Shown here piece by piece: positions 59,620-64,000 of a DNA stretch of 64,000 bases. How positions within the stretch are numbered: position 1 is the first letter of the stretch; each line of letters starts with the position of its first letter. The position numbers were made by a program, and so were the translations under genes. The notes under the pieces were generated by a model. The model did no database searches, was not told the origin of the DNA, and worked only from the letters and a program-made list of their open reading frames with translations. The stretch is from Cruorifilaria tuberocauda (taxonomy: Eukaryota; Nematoda; Chromadorea; Rhabditida; Onchocercidae). The stretch covers positions 1-64,000 of the forward strand of contig JABVXU010000272.1 of the NCBI GenBank assembly GCA_013365365.1. The letters run 5' to 3'.

Positions 59620-61849
59620 ATTTATCTGACGTCTGCTTTTTACATCACTGATTAGTTTTATGGGAAGTCATAATCATTGGCGTATTGCACTACGCTGGCT
59701 TCCAAGATTGCATGATAGCATCAACTTCCTATCATGCAAGAAGTTGATGCTGTCATGCAGGCAGCAATTTCGCAAAGTGGGTATGAATTGCAGTTTTGTT
59801 TCAGAATTTTATTGCAGCTTTTATATTTTCATTTTCAAGAGACTACGTTTGAATGAATCAGAGACAGTTATTAAATGTTTGCATTTTACTGCCATGATTT
59901 TTTTTGCTTTGTTTCTAAAAATCTCTAATTTGCGGTCATTGATTCACAACATCAATATAAGATGAATTACCTTGAAAATTACGGCAAAAAGCTGATTCGG
60001 TTTCAATATATTCGTGTCTTTTCATCTTTACTGTTTTCTTAGTATTTTTCGCTAATAGCTTGATAAGATATTCACTAAACTGATTGCAAAATTAAAAATT
60101 CGAATGAATTTGTGTTTTTGTTTTTGAATATGAATTTATATTTTAGGTGTAAAAAGTTTTCGTTATTTTTCCGTCTATTCATGTAACGTTTTATAATCCT
60201 TGATTTTGAATGGTTCCCTGATGTCTTTTACTCCTTTTCTAATTTCAAATAGTTTTGGAAACTGTATCGATTCATAGTTTTGAAAGTTTGATATCTCGAT
60301 CTTCGTTTTTTTTTTATTATATTTGAAAAACTTTTATTGAAATTGGTGCGGTTATTTACATTCGTCAGTTTGCTTCAAACTGATAGGGAATCTATAAATG
60401 TCCAAAGGATCTATTTTATCCAAAATGGATGGGATCAGAGGACAATGAACTCCCAGTTATTCATGTAACGCGTTTTCACTGTGAATTCAAAATAAGAATT
60501 TTTAACCAAGAATCACTGCCTGTGTAGGGTTGCTTCTTCAGGTATATATTTTATCGCTATAGTCACTCTTTTATGCTTTCTTCATTTTACAAATTGATGC
60601 TGGTATTTGTGCATATTCCGTATATATGTGTGTTCAGTACTTAACGAAATGATATTTACTGATTATAGTTTTATGCATATATTTGTAGGAATAGTTTGTT
60701 TTATTTTAGCTTTATGATTAATTTGTAAGATCTACATAATTTCTTTATAAATTTTTTATTCACTTATTAAGAATAGTTTTGCTCTTTTGTCGTTGGTAAA
60801 ATGATGGGATTAGGAAGTATTTCTAGAAAGATCTAGAAATGAAATTAATCGAATCCATATGATGATAACAACGTTGCTGTGTCATTAAATAGCGAAGAGA
60901 TAACTAGTAATTATATCAGTGATACTGATGAATTTTCGCAGAAATATTGTGTTATTCATGAAAAATATAGTGACGGCATGAGAATCATTACGAACAACAA
61001 TGATGAAACATTACAATAGATTAAGGGTTAAGATTCGCTCATTATAATGACTTTTTGATTTAGTTTCTCAGTAAAGTCCTTTTAACGTGCATCGTACTCT
61101 TCAGCATTCCTTTAATTCTTTATATTGTTTTTGATTTTATAACTGATGTAATGGCTAACTGCTGTAATGGTACTTTTCGCTTTCGTACTTCTCATTTTCA
61201 TTGATAAATTGTACAAGATCCTTTTTATCTTGATAATTCTCAGTCTGAATTGTGTAGAAAATTTCATTAGTGTACATAAAGAATTGTCAAAAGTAGTAGC
61301 TTTTGTGTCGGATTAACTAAATGGTGGCCCATTCCTTTTTGGTTATCGTAACACTACCATTCATCTTTATATAAAATACGTATGTAAAAACGAGCAAAGT
61401 TGACTAATGAATAGTCTAAAACATCCATCCTATGTATTATTTTAAATGATGCAAGCCTAACAAAGGCCCTTAGCTGGTGGGAAGTATGGACGAAGGATAG
61501 TTGTCAACCTAATATATCTTATTTTAATTAGGTGGCACAGTGCTGTCCTTGAATTTATTTAAGACATTGAATAATATGATAATGCATACATTTCTCGCCT
61601 GTGATGTGATGTGTGGTTTAATTCGCATCATACTTCATTTATTGGATTATTTGTTTGATCAATTCCATTGGTAGCTCCCATCAATGCAGTCTGAGTGGCA
61701 GTCATCCATTGTGCTGCTTTTGAAAGTCATATTTTGGTGTAACGATTTTCATCGACACTGGTGAATTTAACTGATATTACGTCACAAGTACTGTTTGTTT
61801 TCTTCTTAATGTTCAAATCACACTTCTGATTTCATTCTGTAGTCATTGA
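59620..61849. other. 2.2-kb convergent intergenic region
   Basis: Between the 3' ends of BCAS3 (+) and the oxysterol-binding protein gene (-). Besides the hairpin at 59709-59759 nothing was recognised; it should hold both 3' UTRs. Confidence 0.6.
59709..59759. repeat. hairpin 3' of BCAS3 built from a duplicated piece of its last exon
   Basis: Arms 59709-59728 and 59740-59759 are complementary with one mismatch around an 11-nt loop. The left arm repeats the last coding exon: 59577-59596 and 59710-59729 agree at 19 of 20 positions. Located about 90 nt after the stop codon, so probably in the 3' UTR. Confidence 0.85.
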
Positions 61850-64000
61850 TTACTTTAAAATCGACAGTAGATATAAATTAGATATGAATAAATCGACAAG
61901 TATGCGAATGTACCAGAATAACTGGAGCATATCCGAATAACCCTTGAATTTTTTTTCCTTTGCTTCCCAATACCGACCGTTACAGACCCATAGGGTAGTA
62001 TTGGTCATCAGATCCTGTCGCTGTTCAAACCACATACGCTTGTGTGTTACTTCATTACGTGTTCGTTGTAGCTAAATATAATTTATGATCCGATAAGGAT
62101 TTTTATATATATTTCATATACTGATTGAACGAATCGGAAAATAAAGAGTTCAATCGACAAGTAAATAATAGAACATAGATTAATAAATAAATGTAATAAT
62201 AAGCTACGCTATAAGCCACTTATTGAGTTCTCGGAAAGCAGATTAAGAGAAAATAAGATTGATAAACTTTTTCGAGATTGGCTTTAGTTTCAGCAGCTTG
62301 ATAAGGATCAGCATTTTCGAGAGCCTTCAAATCCGGTCTAAACCGACTATCAGTTTGCGGAGCACTTGATTTCTCCTCATTACTTAAAAATTCATTCAAT
62401 CCACATGCAAACTGTGAAAATCCATAATACTGATCAGCATTTTTGGGTAGCGGAATTGCCTCGAATAAATAATCCTTTTGATTCGCTCTGTAAAAACGAA
62501 TGCGTTGCAAAAAAATATCAAGTAACTCTCAATTGTAATTGCATCACAATTATAAATTAACATGTCATCAGAATGGCAGTGATGATTTTTTTTTAATATA
62601 AATACTTCTGTCTTAAAATTATATATGTAGTAAAATTGTATGATGAAGAGAAAAATAAGGTATTAAAAATCAATGAAGCTTGAAAATGGAGAAGTTTTAT
62701 TTTTGTTTTTTACTAATAAATCATTTGTTTGATTCATTAGCATATTCTATGGATGAAATACCATTGATCTTACTATACTTGTCTATATTCCTTGAACTCA
62801 GAGTTTGATTATGATGTGATTCTCGGGTAGAATAGCATGAGATCATTGCAGTAATGTGAATTTAAGGCTTTTTTAACTTACATGCAATACGTTTTAGAAC
62901 TATGGTACTGATTTCTGAGAGAAGAAGAGCTTATCAAATGAAAGTTTTATATTTTCATTTTAGAAATATAAAATCAAATCTTCCTGAACGAATAAGTGCT
63001 AACTTCTGCAAAAATCGATCGTAATAGCCGGAAAGTTTGACAACTAAAACACCGCGATTATCTGCAATACTACCATATACTTCAGTCTGTCTATCTTTAC
63101 GAAAAATCACTGTGCTTGTATAGCCATTAGTACATCTCATATTCATTGTACCATCCATTTTTAATTTCCGGCATTCGGCCGTTGATGATGCATTCTCTAT
63201 AATTACTTTCACCTGAAAGTTCATTTATGACTCCCATAAGCATTCCGAATTATTTTCATTATTCTAAGCTAGAATTATGCAAACGTCCATTTTTTATTAG
63301 TAATTTTTTCAACTCACTCTATTCCAGCAGTAATGCTCTTTGCCCAATCGTATGCGTACAGGTAATTCCGGTGTCGCTTCAATAATGCCGGACCAGGTAG
63401 TTTTTGGTGTTGATATTAGTGTTTGCCACCATTCCCAATTCAATCCTTCAGCATGAGCAGCCGTTACAGGTGGATGATGACTTACCTGAGGAGATTAAAT
63501 TAAAAGAAAGATTAAGCATGAAAAATACAACTTTACTCTATGCTATTTTCTAAACCGAGAGAGAGGTGTATATGACGACCGAGGCTAGGGTTTTATGAAT
63601 ATTTTTAACTGCGTTGAGTACTTTTAAATTATCAATTTCAGACGATAAGCAACTATCATTTAATGATATGATGGGGAAAAGCGACCTGTTCAGCATGATA
63701 CTTCCATCCTTCGTTCGATATAAAATCAAATGTTTCACCAAGTAACGGATTAAACGGCTTCTGTTTCCGGCATACCATGCCGGAGTAGCTACTTACAGCA
63801 AAAGCTGTTACATATGCAATACGATCCACTGGATCATAAGCATTTATAGCTCGATTCAACGTTTGTCCCGAATATCTTAATTCTTCGCATAAAACCTGAA
63901 ATATTTCAATTCCGAATTTGATAAAATGCTATTGCTTCTTGCATCTTACTTTCCATTGCTTTTCACTAATCATGAGTCTCAATGAATTACAGTTGTTTAA
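61850..64000 (-). CDS. oxysterol-binding protein family member (OSBP/ORP), 5' part outside window
   Basis: Lipid-transfer protein of membrane contact sites, exchanging sterol or phosphatidylserine for phosphoinositide. Five exons visible, all in frame: 63686-63895, 63318-63485, 63004-63212, 62268-62487, 61850-62071 (343 codons with stop). They encode most of the lipid-binding (ORD) domain: KPFNPLLGETF, then across an intron the family fingerprint EQVSHHPPVTAAHAEG, a WNR and NGYTST region, YYGFSQFACGLNE, TDSRFRPDLKALENAD and the closing RYWEAKEKKF. The N-terminal parts (possible PH domain, FFAT motif) must lie to the right of the window, so the subclass is open. The TDSR-RPD and YWEAKEK ends resemble the OSBP/ORP1-like branch. 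Confidence 0.93.

Noticed and set aside
59660..59965. Plus-strand 101-codon open frame after BCAS3
   Set aside because: Runs through the hairpin made of duplicated BCAS3 exon sequence; no motif or splice support.

Overview
The window is nuclear DNA from a nematode, most likely a spirurid or filarial species (the genus cannot be fixed from sequence alone). It is AT-rich, its genes are cut into many exons of roughly 20-280 nt by GT-AG introns with TTTYAG-type acceptors, several start codons sit 0-25 nt behind an unpaired acceptor as expected for spliced-leader trans-splicing, and the proteins match nematode families (GSP-2-type PP1, an ADAM with a dead zinc site like UNC-71, a Fer-type kinase). 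I found no prokaryotic genes, CRISPR array, tRNA or intact transposon. Layout: 1-6333 (-) is a class I myosin (MYO1D/G-like) broken by many frameshifts and running off the left edge. 6334-12670 has no supported gene. 12671-13834 (-) is cytochrome c oxidase subunit 5A. 16927-27097 (+) is a 23-exon ADAM protein with a substituted catalytic Glu; one of its introns carries a degenerate piece of 28S rRNA at about 23600-24270. 29966-33222 (+) holds CIAO2B followed by the mitochondrial rRNA methyltransferase MRM2. 33625-37701 (-) is a tyrosine kinase and 38209-39831 (-) is mitoribosomal protein mL40, which is head-to-head with PAM16/Magmas (40313-41652 +). COMMD3 (42759-43878 +) and a 74-residue polyproline protein (45488-45777 +) follow. 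47894-50227 (-) is protein phosphatase 1. 52936-59619 (+) is a BCAS3 homologue with 22 exons. 61850 to the right edge (-) is an oxysterol-binding-protein family member, cut by the window end. Functionally this is a mixed housekeeping region. Mitochondrial genes are enriched between 29 and 42 kb: MRM2 for rRNA 2'-O-methylation, mL40 for the large mitoribosomal subunit and PAM16 for matrix protein import, with COX5A for respiration further left. CIAO2B serves cytosolic Fe-S delivery. The remaining genes concern signalling, adhesion, trafficking and lipid transfer. Same-strand spacing (CIAO2B to MRM2 703 bp, mL40 to kinase about 507 bp, PAM16 to COMMD3 to the polyproline gene 1.1 and 1.6 kb) permits but does not prove operons. 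Exon models for COX5A, ADAM, CIAO2B, MRM2, kinase, mL40, PAM16, COMMD3, PP1, BCAS3 and the OSBP-like gene all sum to an open frame; only the myosin does not. I found no clearly new biological system. The best leads are the myosin pseudogene, the rRNA insertion inside the ADAM gene and the divergent mitochondrial gene pair.
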